DNA of 36,674 nt from Vulcanimicrobiia bacterium (GTDB lineage Bacteria; Eremiobacterota; Eremiobacteria; Baltobacterales; Baltobacteraceae), in the NCBI GenBank assembly GCA_024281135.1, contig JAMXLG010000259.1:1-36674 (forward strand), in the 5' to 3' direction. The translations under genes and the position numbers were made by a program. This document shows, piece after piece, positions 13,243 through 21,003 of the stretch (its first letter is position 1; the number at the start of each line of letters is the position of its first letter). The notes beneath the pieces are model-generated. The model ran no database searches. It was not told the origin of the DNA and saw only the letters and a program-made list of their open reading frames with translations.

Positions 13243-14679
13243 ATGTCCTGTACGGCCACAGTGCCGAATCTCACGGCTCGTGAGCAAGCGCAATTCATAG
13301 AGGATAACGTCCCGCCCGGACTCTTCAAGACAGAAGACGAGAGCGCACGAATCCCCTGGCGCGTTAGCCCCGAGCCGTTTGCTTTGTCCCCGAAGACCGT
13401 CGCGCAGCTCGAACAAATCGGGCACGACCTACTCGCCTTCTATCGCGCGCTCAACAACCTCTATAACCGAAGCGCGCGCGGCACGGCCCCGGCGTTTATC
13501 GCCGAGTATCTGGATCACGGCAAGCCTGAACACATCGTGCGGCTCGAGCGTCAGAATCGCTTCAAGCAAGAAATTCCCGGCGTCATACGTCCGGATTTAT
13601 TGCTCACCGACGACGGCTTCGCAGCGTCGGAACTCGACAGCGTTCCCGGCGGGATGGGATTCGTCGGCGCAATGGCCGAGGCGTACTGCAAAGCCGGAAT
13701 CGAATCGATCGGCGGTCCGAACGGCATTCCGTTGAGTTTTGCCAAGATGCTCGCGCACGCGACGGGTGTTGAAAAACCAGCGGTTGCGATCGTAGTTTCG
13801 GACGAATCAGGGGACTACAGGCCTGAACTGCGTTGGCTTGCTGCAACGATGCGACGCCTGGAGATCGCAAACGTTTACGTCGTGATGCCGCAAGACGTGA
13901 TATTCACCGAAGAGGCGATGTTCATGCGCCTCGAGGACGGACGCGAAGAGAAACTTGATGCGATCTATCGCAACTTCGAACTCTTCGATCTGCTCAACGT
14001 GCCGAAATGGGAATTGATGACATACGCGGCGAGGCACAACCGCGTGAAGCTAACGCCTCCGCCGAAAGCGGCACTTGAAGAGAAGCTGTCGTTCGCGCTG
14101 TTTCATCACCCGGCACTTGCGCAACTCTGGCGCGCGGAGCTCGGAAACGAGATTTTCGAACGCCTAAAAACGCTCTTCCCAATGACGTGGATATTGGATC
14201 CGCGACCCCTTCCGCCGCAAGCCTTCATCTGCGGATTGGACGTCAACGGCGTGCCGGTTTCCGACTTCCACCAACTGATCGATCTAGGCAAAGGGGACCG
14301 CGACTACGTCGTGAAGCCGTCGGGCTTCTCGGAGCTCGCCTGGGGCTCACGCGGCGTCAAAGTTGCAAACGATCTCCCCAGGGACGAGTGGAAAGAAACA
14401 ATCGAGAACGCGCTCGCATCGTTCGATCGCACGCCGTACATCTTGCAGCGCTTCCATAAGGGGAAGCGAATTCGCATGCCGTACCTGGATCGCACGCAAA
14501 GCGAGATCAAGATGTTTGACGCCCGCGTTCGTTTGACGCCATATTTCTTCGTAACCGGAGAAAAGAGCGTAGACATCGGGGGAATTCTCGCCACGGTTGC
14601 ACCGGCCGATAAACGGCTGATCCACGGCATGAGCGACGCCGTCATGACGTCATCATTCATCAAAGACAACGGTTATTAA
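13243..14679 (+). CDS. Uncharacterised protein, ATP-grasp-like (possibly circularly permuted)
   Basis: This is a 478-residue soluble protein. A central region reads RPDLLLTDDGFAASELDSVPGGMGF (about residues 115-139), resembling the metal/substrate segment of circularly permuted ATP-grasp ligases (R-P-D-x-x-x-T-x-D-G ... E-x-N/D). Further on, DYVVKPSGFSELAWGSRGV (near residue 355) and PYILQRFHKGKRI look like the nucleotide-binding lysine strand and hinge of ATP-grasp enzymes. If so, it would make a peptide-like bond using ATP; the substrate is unknown. I chose ATG 13243 because AGAGGAG (13226-13232) precedes it by 10 bases. A strong terminator follows. The family assignment is by pattern only. 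Confidence 0.6.
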   Translation: MSCTATVPNLTAREQAQFIEDNVPPGLFKTEDESARIPWRVSPEPFALSPKTVAQLEQIGHDLLAFYRALNNLYNRSARGTAPAFIAEYLDHGKPEHIVRLERQNRFKQEIPGVIRPDLLLTDDGFAASELDSVPGGMGFVGAMAEAYCKAGIESIGGPNGIPLSFAKMLAHATGVEKPAVAIVVSDESGDYRPELRWLAATMRRLEIANVYVVMPQDVIFTEEAMFMRLEDGREEKLDAIYRNFELFDLLNVPKWELMTYAARHNRVKLTPPPKAALEEKLSFALFHHPALAQLWRAELGNEIFERLKTLFPMTWILDPRPLPPQAFICGLDVNGVPVSDFHQLIDLGKGDRDYVVKPSGFSELAWGSRGVKVANDLPRDEWKETIENALASFDRTPYILQRFHKGKRIRMPYLDRTQSEIKMFDARVRLTPYFFVTGEKSVDIGGILATVAPADKRLIHGMSDAVMTSSFIKDNGY

Positions 14680-14684
14680 AAGCT

Positions 14685-14718
14685 CCCCCGTGGTGTCATC
14701 CTGAGCTTGTCGAAGGAC
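14685..14718. repeat. Dispersed intergenic repeat, copy 2
   Basis: It reads CCCCCGTGG, TGTCATCCTGAGC, TTGTCGAAGGAC on the + strand. It matches the complement of 2377-2407 except for a 3-base insertion and one substitution. It starts 6 bases after the ATP-grasp-like stop and ends 13 bases before the terminator stem. Both copies lie right behind a stop codon in convergent gaps. Confidence 0.75.
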
Positions 14719-14730
14719 CGTTACGAACGA

Positions 14731-14766
14731 AAAGCCCGCCTTGAATCTAAAGGCGGGCTTTTGTTT
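14731..14766 (+). terminator. Rho-independent terminator (likely bidirectional)
   Basis: A perfect 12-bp stem, AAAGCCCGCCTT (14731-14742) with AAGGCGGGCTTT (14750-14761), encloses a 7-base loop and is followed by a T-rich tail (TTTTGTTT). It ends the ATP-grasp-like transcript. Read on the - strand, the stem is followed by TTTTCGTT, so it can also serve the convergent alpha/beta hydrolase. Confidence 0.9.
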
Positions 14767-14784
14767 GCTATTCGAAGTTCGTGG

Positions 14785-15483
14785 TTATTTCACAGCCATA
14801 GCGGAGCTCGCGGCCGTTTCAATCAAGGTCGCAACAACGCGCGGGTTCGATATGTAAATTGCGTGACTGCCGCCGACTTCGCTTATGGTGGAGCCGGCGC
14901 GGTCGGACATGATGCGTTGCGCGGCGATCGGAATCATTTTGTCGTCGCTGACGCGCAAATACCAACTCGGTTTGCTCCTCCACGCGGGATCCGTGATCGT
15001 TCCGCCCAGCGCATTCACTCCCCACGGAACCTGCGAGTTTGCCATGAATTCCGCCGTGCCGGCATCGACGTCCCCAGCAAACGAATTGGCAAATTTGGCT
15101 TTGTCGAGAAACAGATAACCGTCTTTTGGCGGTAAGATCGGCGGCTGCGGTCCGCCGGCCGGAAAACTCGCAAGCAGCGCGTTCACCGATTCGCCTTTAT
15201 CCGGCGCAAAAGCAGTGATATAGACAAGACCTTGAACCTTCGGGTGTGTGCCCGCTTCGGTGATAACAGCTCCTCCATACGAATGACCGACCAGGATAAC
15301 GGGGCCGGGCTGCTCGTCCAGGATCATTTTCGTTGCAGCAACGTCGCCTTCGAGCGATATTGTCGGATTCTGCACGACGCTTACGTTGAAGCCGTCATCT
15401 CGAAGCAATTTGTACACGCCCTGCCAACCGGATCCATCGGCGAACCCGCCATGAACCAGGACGATGCTAATCTCTTTGTTCAT
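14785..15483 (-). CDS. Alpha/beta hydrolase (salicylate-esterase/EstC-like)
   Basis: This 232-residue protein begins MNKEISIVLVHGGFADGSGW, where HGGFADGSGW is the oxyanion motif of small plant-type esterases and their bacterial relatives. The nucleophile serine lies in LVGHSYGGAVITEAG, the acid probably in RVSDDKMIP, and the histidine in VGGSHAIYISNP. I chose ATG 15483 because AGAAAGAGAT lies immediately upstream; an in-frame start at 15525 would add residues without family similarity. It is transcribed away from an IclR regulator with overlapping dyads between them, the usual layout for a regulator and its target. The substrate is likely a small ester or aromatic compound, by inference. Confidence 0.88.
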   Translation of the reverse strand: MNKEISIVLVHGGFADGSGWQGVYKLLRDDGFNVSVVQNPTISLEGDVAATKMILDEQPGPVILVGHSYGGAVITEAGTHPKVQGLVYITAFAPDKGESVNALLASFPAGGPQPPILPPKDGYLFLDKAKFANSFAGDVDAGTAEFMANSQVPWGVNALGGTITDPAWRSKPSWYLRVSDDKMIPIAAQRIMSDRAGSTISEVGGSHAIYISNPRVVATLIETAASSAMAVK

Positions 15484-15514
15484 ATCTCTTTCTCTGTGGA
15501 ACGTAGCGATTCGA

Positions 15515-15554
15515 GTAACGCCCATCTACCCACGGGCATTACGCATTGGGTAAT
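15515..15554. promoter_or_regulatory. Candidate IclR operator (overlapping dyads)
   Basis: GTAACGCCC (15515-15523) and GGGCATTAC (15534-15542) form a near-perfect dyad (8 of 9). ATTAC (15538-15542) and GTAAT (15550-15554) form a second that shares its left half. Both lie in the 116-base gap between the divergent hydrolase and IclR genes, consistent with one site controlling both. Confidence 0.5.
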
Positions 15555-15599
15555 CTATATCCATATTGGCGGACTGTCAAAGGGCGAAGGAGGGGTCGT

Positions 15600-16361
15600 A
15601 TGAGTGCTCCTCGGTCGACGAGCAGGGGAATCCAATCGGTTGAACTTGGTGGCGAGGTGCTTCGCGCGTTCGCGCGCGCCGAGGGGCCCCTCTCCGTTTC
15701 CGCGGTCGCGCGCGAGACCGGCATGGCGCCGGCAAAAGTCCATCGTTACCTGGTTGCTTTTGTCCGCGCTGGGTTGCTAACGCAAGATCGTGCAACGAGC
15801 GAGTACGATATCGGGCCGCTCGGGGTCGGACTGGGGCTCGCAGCGCTTCGCCGCTTAGATCCGCTTCATCGCGCCACCACCGAGTTGCACGAACTGCGCG
15901 ACGAGATCAACCAGACGGTGTTGCTCGTGATGTGGACGGATAACGGCCCGGTGGTTGCAACGGCTCAAGCCAGCAATGCTCCGGTAAGCTTAGCGATCAG
16001 AGCCGGAACGAGCGTGCCGCTACTTACATCAGCGTCCGGGCGCATTTTTCTTGCGTATCGTAACGACGAATCCGTCGAGGGTATTGCACGAAAAGAACGC
16101 GTGGCAGCGAAGCTAAAAGAAAAAGATCTGCGCACGATGGCGGAACAAGTGCGCGCAGACGGAGGTTCATCGGTCGAAGGTGAATTCGATGCCGGCGTTG
16201 GTGCATTCGCTGCACCTATTTTCGATCGGGACGGCTCCCTCGCTGCCGCGCTAGCGGTTATCGTACACACCGGCAAAGTCGATTTCTCGGTCAATGGCCG
16301 GCTGGCAAAAGCAGTAAAAGCTGCTGCCGCGCGCTGGTCAGCCGTTACTGAGTTCGCGTGA
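15600..16361 (+). CDS. IclR-family transcriptional regulator
   Basis: This 253-residue protein has a winged helix at residues 12-75 (GIQSVELGGEVLRAFARAEG, LSVSAVARETGMAPAKVHRYL, GLLTQDRATSEYDIG). A GAF-like IclR effector domain spans about 80-250 with GTSVPLLTSASGRIFLAY and the C-terminal GVGAFAAPIFDRDGSLAAALAV. The ATG at 15600 has AAGGAGGGG a few bases upstream, which decides the start. It likely regulates itself and the divergent hydrolase. The effector is not predictable. Its end overlaps the convergent secreted-protein gene by 17 bases. Confidence 0.94.
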   Translation: MSAPRSTSRGIQSVELGGEVLRAFARAEGPLSVSAVARETGMAPAKVHRYLVAFVRAGLLTQDRATSEYDIGPLGVGLGLAALRRLDPLHRATTELHELRDEINQTVLLVMWTDNGPVVATAQASNAPVSLAIRAGTSVPLLTSASGRIFLAYRNDESVEGIARKERVAAKLKEKDLRTMAEQVRADGGSSVEGEFDAGVGAFAAPIFDRDGSLAAALAVIVHTGKVDFSVNGRLAKAVKAAAARWSAVTEFA

Positions 16362-16977
16362 TGGCGACGCCCTGTGATACGACGTCGATTTCATCGGGGA
16401 CGAGCGTCGTGGGATTGTACCATACGGTGAATGGCGTGTGGCCCGCAAATGACATTGCAACGTCGCTTGCGGGAACGTTCGCCGGACGCGTCGGCGCATT
16501 CGATGAATCGGGTGCGATGACGATCGATTGACCGAACGACGGAATCACGGCGCAGACGCTCGCGTTCTTCCACGCTTGCATTTGCGCGGGAAGAGCAACG
16601 AAACCGGCTACGGTTCCGAGGTCGACCACGACGAAGTGCTGTTGATCCGCCGTCAATTTGAACGTCGATGCGGTGCCCTGCGCATTCGTCACCTGCGCCG
16701 TGTCACCGGAGATCGTTGCGGAGTCCGCGATTGGAGCCCCGCCCATCGTTCCGCTTGCTTTGTAACTTGCCGGTGATAAATCGGAATTCAGTACCAGTAT
16801 GGCATTGGCATTGCCCGAAGTGCCGCTATACGAGCCGGAGGTTTGCTCGTTGATCTGCGTTGCGCCGGCATTATTCGTCACCGTGACGGTCGACGTACCG
16901 AGACTCGTGCCGTGGTATGACGTCTTGTACGTGTAGGTGCCCGCGACAAGATTCGCGGCTAAAACCAGTCCGATCAT
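16345..16977 (-). CDS. Exported beta-rich protein of unknown function
   Basis: The 210-residue product has a short hydrophobic start (MIGLVLAANLVAGTYTYKTS) that could be a minimal signal peptide. It continues as Thr/Ser/Val-rich strands: SLGTSTVTVTNNAGATQI, SPASYKASGTMGGAPI, and a C-terminal FTVWYNPTTLVPDEIDVVSQ. The layout resembles periplasmic beta-sheet proteins of the DUF3108/DUF6134 type, but I would not assign a family. The ATG overlaps the aminotransferase stop (ATGA), so it is translated with that gene. Its 3' end overlaps the iclR gene on the other strand. Confidence 0.65.
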   Translation of the reverse strand: MIGLVLAANLVAGTYTYKTSYHGTSLGTSTVTVTNNAGATQINEQTSGSYSGTSGNANAILVLNSDLSPASYKASGTMGGAPIADSATISGDTAQVTNAQGTASTFKLTADQQHFVVVDLGTVAGFVALPAQMQAWKNASVCAVIPSFGQSIVIAPDSSNAPTRPANVPASDVAMSFAGHTPFTVWYNPTTLVPDEIDVVSQGVAITRTQ

Positions 16978-18110
16978 TGTACCTCCGAAATGAGCGCCAG
17001 TAGGCGATCGATATCGTCCGCTGTGTTGTACCCGTGCGGCGCAACGCGGATACCGCTTGCACGCCAGGTTGTAATGACACCTTCGCGCTGTAATGCTTGT
17101 CCGAGCGCGACGCTGTCGCGTCCCGGCATAGTAAACGTTACAATGCCCGATGAAATTCCAGGCCCGCGCATCGTGAGAATGTTCGCGCCCCGAGAGCGTA
17201 ACCCATCACAGAGCCGATCCGTAAGTTCGAGCACGTGCGCGCCGATTGCCTCCGTGCCCGCTTCCTCGATTACTTCGATCGAGCGCTCCAGCGAAAGCGC
17301 ACCGACGAAATTCGGTGTTCCGCCCTCGAACCGCCACGCGTCGTCGGCATACGGCTGCTCGTAGTTCAGAAAATCCCAAATATCGCTCATCGAACGCCAC
17401 CCCGGCGCACCGGGCAATAACATTTCCAGCAACTCGCGTCGCACATAGGTAAAACTGACGCCCTGCAATGCGAGCAGCCATTTCGCGCCGCTTGTATATA
17501 ACACATCGATGCCCATTTCACGCACGTCGAGCGGAAACGCGCCGAGACCCTGAATCGCATCGACACAGAAGAGCGCGTTACGCTTGTGTGTGACTTCCGC
17601 GAGCGCAGGCAGATCGTGCCGGTATCCGTCGCCGAACGAGACCCACGAAACGGCAACGACGCGCGTGCGATCGGTTATTTCGCGACGTAAGACGTCGGGC
17701 GTCATCCGTTCGCGTTCGCTCGAAATCATGCGCACGTTGACGCCGCGGCGCCGCAACGCTACCCAAGGAATTGCATTGGCCGGAAACTCGTTGTCGGTGA
17801 GCAACACCTCGTCGCCTTCGCGCCAGTCCAAACCGAGCGCGATGATGTTCGCGCCGTCGGTGGTGTTGCGCAAGACGGCAATTTCATCGCCGCTGCCGCC
17901 GATGAAGCGACCGATGCGCTCGCGATACTCCGGCATCTTTGCTTCGTACGTATAGACGCCCATAACGCCGCCTTCGGCGTGTGCGCGAACGAATGCGTCG
18001 ATTGCCTCACGCGTGCGTTTCGGCAACACGCCGACGGCGGCGTGGTTGAGGTACGTGAGGCGTTCGGTTACGGCGAATTCGGATCGATCGAGGGGGGCGA
18101 CGACGGTCAC
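16974..18110 (-). CDS. Class V aminotransferase (cysteine desulfurase/epimerase-like)
   Basis: This is a 378-residue PLP enzyme of fold type I, class V. It opens YLNHAAVGVLPKRTREAID. It has RNTTDGANIIALGL for the phosphate-binding turn, CVDAIQGLGAFPLDV with the pyridine-binding Asp184, and the Schiff-base Lys210 in YTSGAKWLLALQG. The C-terminal RASGIRVAPHGYNT contains the carboxylate-binding Arg. I see no conserved catalytic cysteine loop, so it is less likely a true cysteine desulfurase; isopenicillin-epimerase or C-S lyase-like activities are alternatives. The GTG start overlaps the phoU stop (GTGA). No pathway link to phoU is evident. Confidence 0.9.
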   Translation of the reverse strand: MTVVAPLDRSEFAVTERLTYLNHAAVGVLPKRTREAIDAFVRAHAEGGVMGVYTYEAKMPEYRERIGRFIGGSGDEIAVLRNTTDGANIIALGLDWREGDEVLLTDNEFPANAIPWVALRRRGVNVRMISSERERMTPDVLRREITDRTRVVAVSWVSFGDGYRHDLPALAEVTHKRNALFCVDAIQGLGAFPLDVREMGIDVLYTSGAKWLLALQGVSFTYVRRELLEMLLPGAPGWRSMSDIWDFLNYEQPYADDAWRFEGGTPNFVGALSLERSIEVIEEAGTEAIGAHVLELTDRLCDGLRSRGANILTMRGPGISSGIVTFTMPGRDSVALGQALQREGVITTWRASGIRVAPHGYNTADDIDRLLALISEVQ

Positions 18111-18742
18111 GCCGGTCCGATCATATCCTTCGTGTGCCAGGCGATGTTGCCGGCACGATCCCCGACGCGTTCGAGCGAAGCCAGAATGAACAAGGAACGC
18201 GTACCGGAGCGCACAAGCTCGGGGTCAGCTTGCATCTCTTCCTGCAGCAGCTTTATGCTGCGCTTGTAGAGCTTGTCGACTTCATCGTCGCGATCGATGA
18301 CCTGGCTTGCGAGATTCGAATCACGCTCGGTGTACGCGCGCATCGCGTCGAGCAACATGCCGTGCGCTACGCCGGCAATGCGGTCGATCTCCACTTTTTG
18401 GGGACGCAACGTCTGGTCTGCGAGTTTGATGGCGTTCTTTGAAATGTCGACGGCGTAGTCGCCGACGCGTTCGAGGTCGGTTGCGATTTCCAACATTGCC
18501 GCGATTTCGCGCAATTCGTTCGCAACGGGCTGTTGACGCCAAATTAGCTCGATGCAGTGCGACTCGATTTTGCGACGCAAATCGTCGATCGCGTCGTCTC
18601 CCGCGACGACGCGCGCGCCTGCCGTTGCATCGCGACGATCCAGCGCCTCAACGGCGACGCGAATGGCATCCCCGCAAAGCGCTCCTAATCGAACGACGTC
18701 CAAGCGCGTCGATTCCAGTGCCTCGTGGTAAGCCGTACGCAC
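18107..18742 (-). CDS. phoU: Phosphate transport system regulator PhoU
   Basis: Two tandem PhoU three-helix repeats are visible. The first includes IATDLERVGDYAVDISKNAI and the second LASLERVGDRAGNIAWH, each carrying the metal-coordinating E/D-R-x-G-D pattern. PhoU links phosphate uptake (PstSCAB) to the PhoR/PhoB response. The usual pst genes are absent here, so it is an orphan copy within this window. I prefer GTG 18742 because AAAGGAGG lies 11 bases before it (211 aa). A TTG at 18769 would give 220 aa but has no ribosome site. Its stop overlaps the aminotransferase start. Confidence 0.93.
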   Translation of the reverse strand: MRTAYHEALESTRLDVVRLGALCGDAIRVAVEALDRRDATAGARVVAGDDAIDDLRRKIESHCIELIWRQQPVANELREIAAMLEIATDLERVGDYAVDISKNAIKLADQTLRPQKVEIDRIAGVAHGMLLDAMRAYTERDSNLASQVIDRDDEVDKLYKRSIKLLQEEMQADPELVRSGTRSLFILASLERVGDRAGNIAWHTKDMIGPA

Positions 18743-18844
18743 CGCTTCGTTGTCCTCCTTTGTGAGCAAAGGTGAGTCTACCGCATGGCAGAAAAAGCCC
18801 CTGCGCTCTTTATATAACCATAATCAAGGCTAGGAGAACTGTTT

Positions 18845-19699
18845 TTGGCACAGATTCGTACGGTCGGCGTTTGCGGCGCCGGTCTGATGGGCAACGGCAT
18901 TGCGCAGACGTGCGCAGCTGCCGGATTCAACGTCGTGTTGATGGAGGTCGCTGAAGAGCCCCTCAAACGGGGCGTGGCTACGATTACCAAGTCCCTCGAC
19001 AAATTTGTCGAGAAAGGCAAACTGAGCGCGGCCGACCGGGACGCGACGGTCGGTCGAATCAAGCCGACCACGAGCGTCACGGATCTCAAAGACTGCGATC
19101 TTATCATCGAAGCGATCGTCGAAAACGTCGATGTAAAAACGAAGCTCTTTCAGCAGCTAGACGAAATGCTCGCGCCGCACGCGATCATCTGTACGAATAC
19201 GTCGAGCCTATGCGTCATCGAGCTCGCCGCGAAAACCAAGCGGCCGAATCGCGTTGCCGGACTCCACTTCTTCAATCCGGTACCGATCATGAAACTCGTC
19301 GAAGTCGTCAAGACGATCGCGACGACGCAAGATGTTATCGACGACCTCTTCGCATTCGCCATCGCGCTCGGTAAAGAGCCGATTCTCGCGCAAGACACGC
19401 CGGGATTCGTCGTCAACCGTCTGCTGATTCCGTATCTGCTCTACGCGATTCGCTGCCTCGAAGGAGGTCTCGCGTCGAAAGAAGACATCGACAAAGGCAT
19501 GAAACTCGGTTGCGGATATCCGATGGGACCGTTCGAGCTTCTGGACTTCGTCGGTCTCGACACGACGTATTACATAGCCGAGATCATGTTCGACGAATTC
19601 AAAGACCCGATCATGGCAGCGCCGCCGCTCCTCAAGCGCATGGTGCTCGCCGGACGCTACGGCCGCAAGAGCGGAAAGGGCTTCTACGATTATGCCTGA
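18845..19699 (+). CDS. hbd: 3-hydroxybutyryl-CoA (3-hydroxyacyl-CoA) dehydrogenase
   Basis: This 284-residue NAD(P)-dependent enzyme interconverts 3-hydroxyacyl-CoA and 3-ketoacyl-CoA. The Rossmann motif is VGVCGAGLMGNGIAQTCAAAG near the start. NTSSLCVIELAA and GLHFFNPVPIMKLVEVV hold the catalytic Ser, His and Glu. DTPGFVVNRLLIPYL begins the C-terminal helical domain, which ends GRKSGKGFYDY as in the family. Translation starts at a TTG, with AGGAGA about 8 bases upstream; no ATG is available. An AT-rich tract with TATAAC and CATAAT (18813-18824) probably contains the promoter. It overlaps the following enoyl-CoA hydratase by 8 bases. Confidence 0.95.
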   Translation: MAQIRTVGVCGAGLMGNGIAQTCAAAGFNVVLMEVAEEPLKRGVATITKSLDKFVEKGKLSAADRDATVGRIKPTTSVTDLKDCDLIIEAIVENVDVKTKLFQQLDEMLAPHAIICTNTSSLCVIELAAKTKRPNRVAGLHFFNPVPIMKLVEVVKTIATTQDVIDDLFAFAIALGKEPILAQDTPGFVVNRLLIPYLLYAIRCLEGGLASKEDIDKGMKLGCGYPMGPFELLDFVGLDTTYYIAEIMFDEFKDPIMAAPPLLKRMVLAGRYGRKSGKGFYDYA

Positions 19700-20480
19700 T
19701 TTCGAAAACATTCTGCTCGAGCGCGACGGCGCTGTCGGAATCATTACGCTCAATCGTCCGAAGGTGCTCAACGCGCTCAATGCCGCGTTACTCGATGAAG
19801 TGTCGGCCGCGCTCACCGAACTCGAACGTGACCGGAGCGTGCTCGCGATCATCATCACCGGATCGGGAGAGAAAGCGTTCGCGGCGGGCGCGGATATCGG
19901 CGAGCTCAATGCGCTCGAAAATGCGGGCGCCGGCACGCACAAGGCGCGTCACGGACAACTGGTTACACGCAAGATCGAAGAGTTACGCAAGCCGGTGATC
20001 ATGGCGGTGAACGGGTTTGCGCTCGGCGGCGGATGCGAACTTGCAATGGCCGGCGACATTATGATAGCAAGCGAGAACGCGAAGTTCGGTCAGCCCGAAG
20101 TGAACCTCGGACTGATCCCCGGTTTCGGAGGTTCGCAGCGGACGACACGCCTCGTCGGGAAAGGCATGGCGGCATATCTCTGCCTCACCGGCGAAGCGAT
20201 TGATGCGGCTGAAGCACTGCGCATCGGTCTCGTCCAACGCGTGGTACCGCTTGCGAATCTGATGGACGAGGCAAAGCGCATCGCCAATACGATTGCATCA
20301 AAAGCACCTCTTGCTATAACCATGTGCAAACGCGCGATCAACGGCGGCGCGCATCTTTCGATCGACGATGCGTTAAAAATGGAAGCGCAACAATTCGGTA
20401 TCCTGGTCGACACGAAAGACTTCCGCGAGGGCACGAGCGCGTTTCTCGAAAAACGAAAGCCGAACTGGACGGCGAGCTAA
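19692..20480 (+). CDS. Enoyl-CoA hydratase (crotonase family)
   Basis: This 262-residue crotonase-fold enzyme hydrates 2-enoyl-CoA. The oxyanion-hole segments are AFAAGADIGEL and NGFALGGGCELAMAGD, and the two catalytic glutamates lie in GGGCELAM and GQPEVNLGLIPGFGGSQR. The fatty-acid type C-terminus FREGTSAFLEKRKPNW is present. The ATG lies inside the end of the dehydrogenase gene. Together with that enzyme and the thiolase at 25947-27149, the window encodes the C4 acyl-CoA steps of beta-oxidation or its reversal. No acyl-CoA dehydrogenase is seen here. Confidence 0.95.
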   Translation: MPDFENILLERDGAVGIITLNRPKVLNALNAALLDEVSAALTELERDRSVLAIIITGSGEKAFAAGADIGELNALENAGAGTHKARHGQLVTRKIEELRKPVIMAVNGFALGGGCELAMAGDIMIASENAKFGQPEVNLGLIPGFGGSQRTTRLVGKGMAAYLCLTGEAIDAAEALRIGLVQRVVPLANLMDEAKRIANTIASKAPLAITMCKRAINGGAHLSIDDALKMEAQQFGILVDTKDFREGTSAFLEKRKPNWTAS

Positions 20481-20497
20481 AAGGCGGTGGGCACAAT

Positions 20498-20528
20498 ACT
20501 TGCTTTTAGCAAGTACATTTGCTATTTT
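20498..20528 (+). promoter_or_regulatory. Dyad overlapping a candidate promoter of the VOC gene
   Basis: ACTTGC (20498-20503) and GCAAGT (20509-20514) form a perfect 6-base dyad around TTTTA. TTGCTT (20500-20505) and TATTTT (20523-20528), separated by 17 bases, form a plausible -35/-10 pair, so a protein on the dyad would block the promoter. The core is nearly identical to 13180-13192. A weak terminator for the preceding gene is the alternative. Confidence 0.4.
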
Positions 20529-20568
20529 AAATCCATGAAGCCCCTTGAGATTGAGAAAGGCCTTGGAG

Positions 20569-21003
20569 ATGCAACTAAGCCCGACCCTTTTCTTCACCGG
20601 CAACGCCGAAGAAGCACTTGAGTATTATCGCGCCGCACTCGGCGGCGGCACGACCACCATCTTTCGCTACAAGGATGCGCCGCCGGGAATGGAAGACTCC
20701 GTCGAATTTGCTGAAAAGGTAATGTACGGGTCGCTCGCCACGCCGTTCGGCACCATCAATGCAATGGATGCTCCTCCCGAACGTGCTGGTGCGCCGGGTT
20801 CGAACTTCGGCATTTCAATCAGCAGCGAAGACGAATCCGCTGCGACTCATGCATTCGCGACGTTGGCCGACGGCGGCCAAATCCTGATGCCGTACGAGCA
20901 GACATTCTTTGCAAAGAAGTTCGGAATGACGATCGATAAATTTGGTACCCGCTGGCTTATCAGCTACATGCCGGCCGATGTTTCATCGCAGGCTCGGTCG
21001 TAG
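20569..21003 (+). CDS. VOC-family (PhnB/glyoxalase-like) protein
   Basis: This 144-residue protein has the PhnB-like arrangement: SPTLFFTGNAEEALEYYRAALGG at the start, FGTINAMDAPP, then a second half with LADGGQILMPYEQTFFAKKFGMTIDKFGTRW. The family usually carries paired beta-alpha-beta-beta-beta units that bind a metal or act as resistance or epimerase-like proteins. Here the activity is unknown. I chose ATG 20569 because AAAGG lies 9 bases upstream. It is preceded by a dyad overlapping a promoter. Its last 44 bases overlap the convergent STAND-like ATPase gene. Confidence 0.88.
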   Translation: MQLSPTLFFTGNAEEALEYYRAALGGGTTTIFRYKDAPPGMEDSVEFAEKVMYGSLATPFGTINAMDAPPERAGAPGSNFGISISSEDESAATHAFATLADGGQILMPYEQTFFAKKFGMTIDKFGTRWLISYMPADVSSQARS

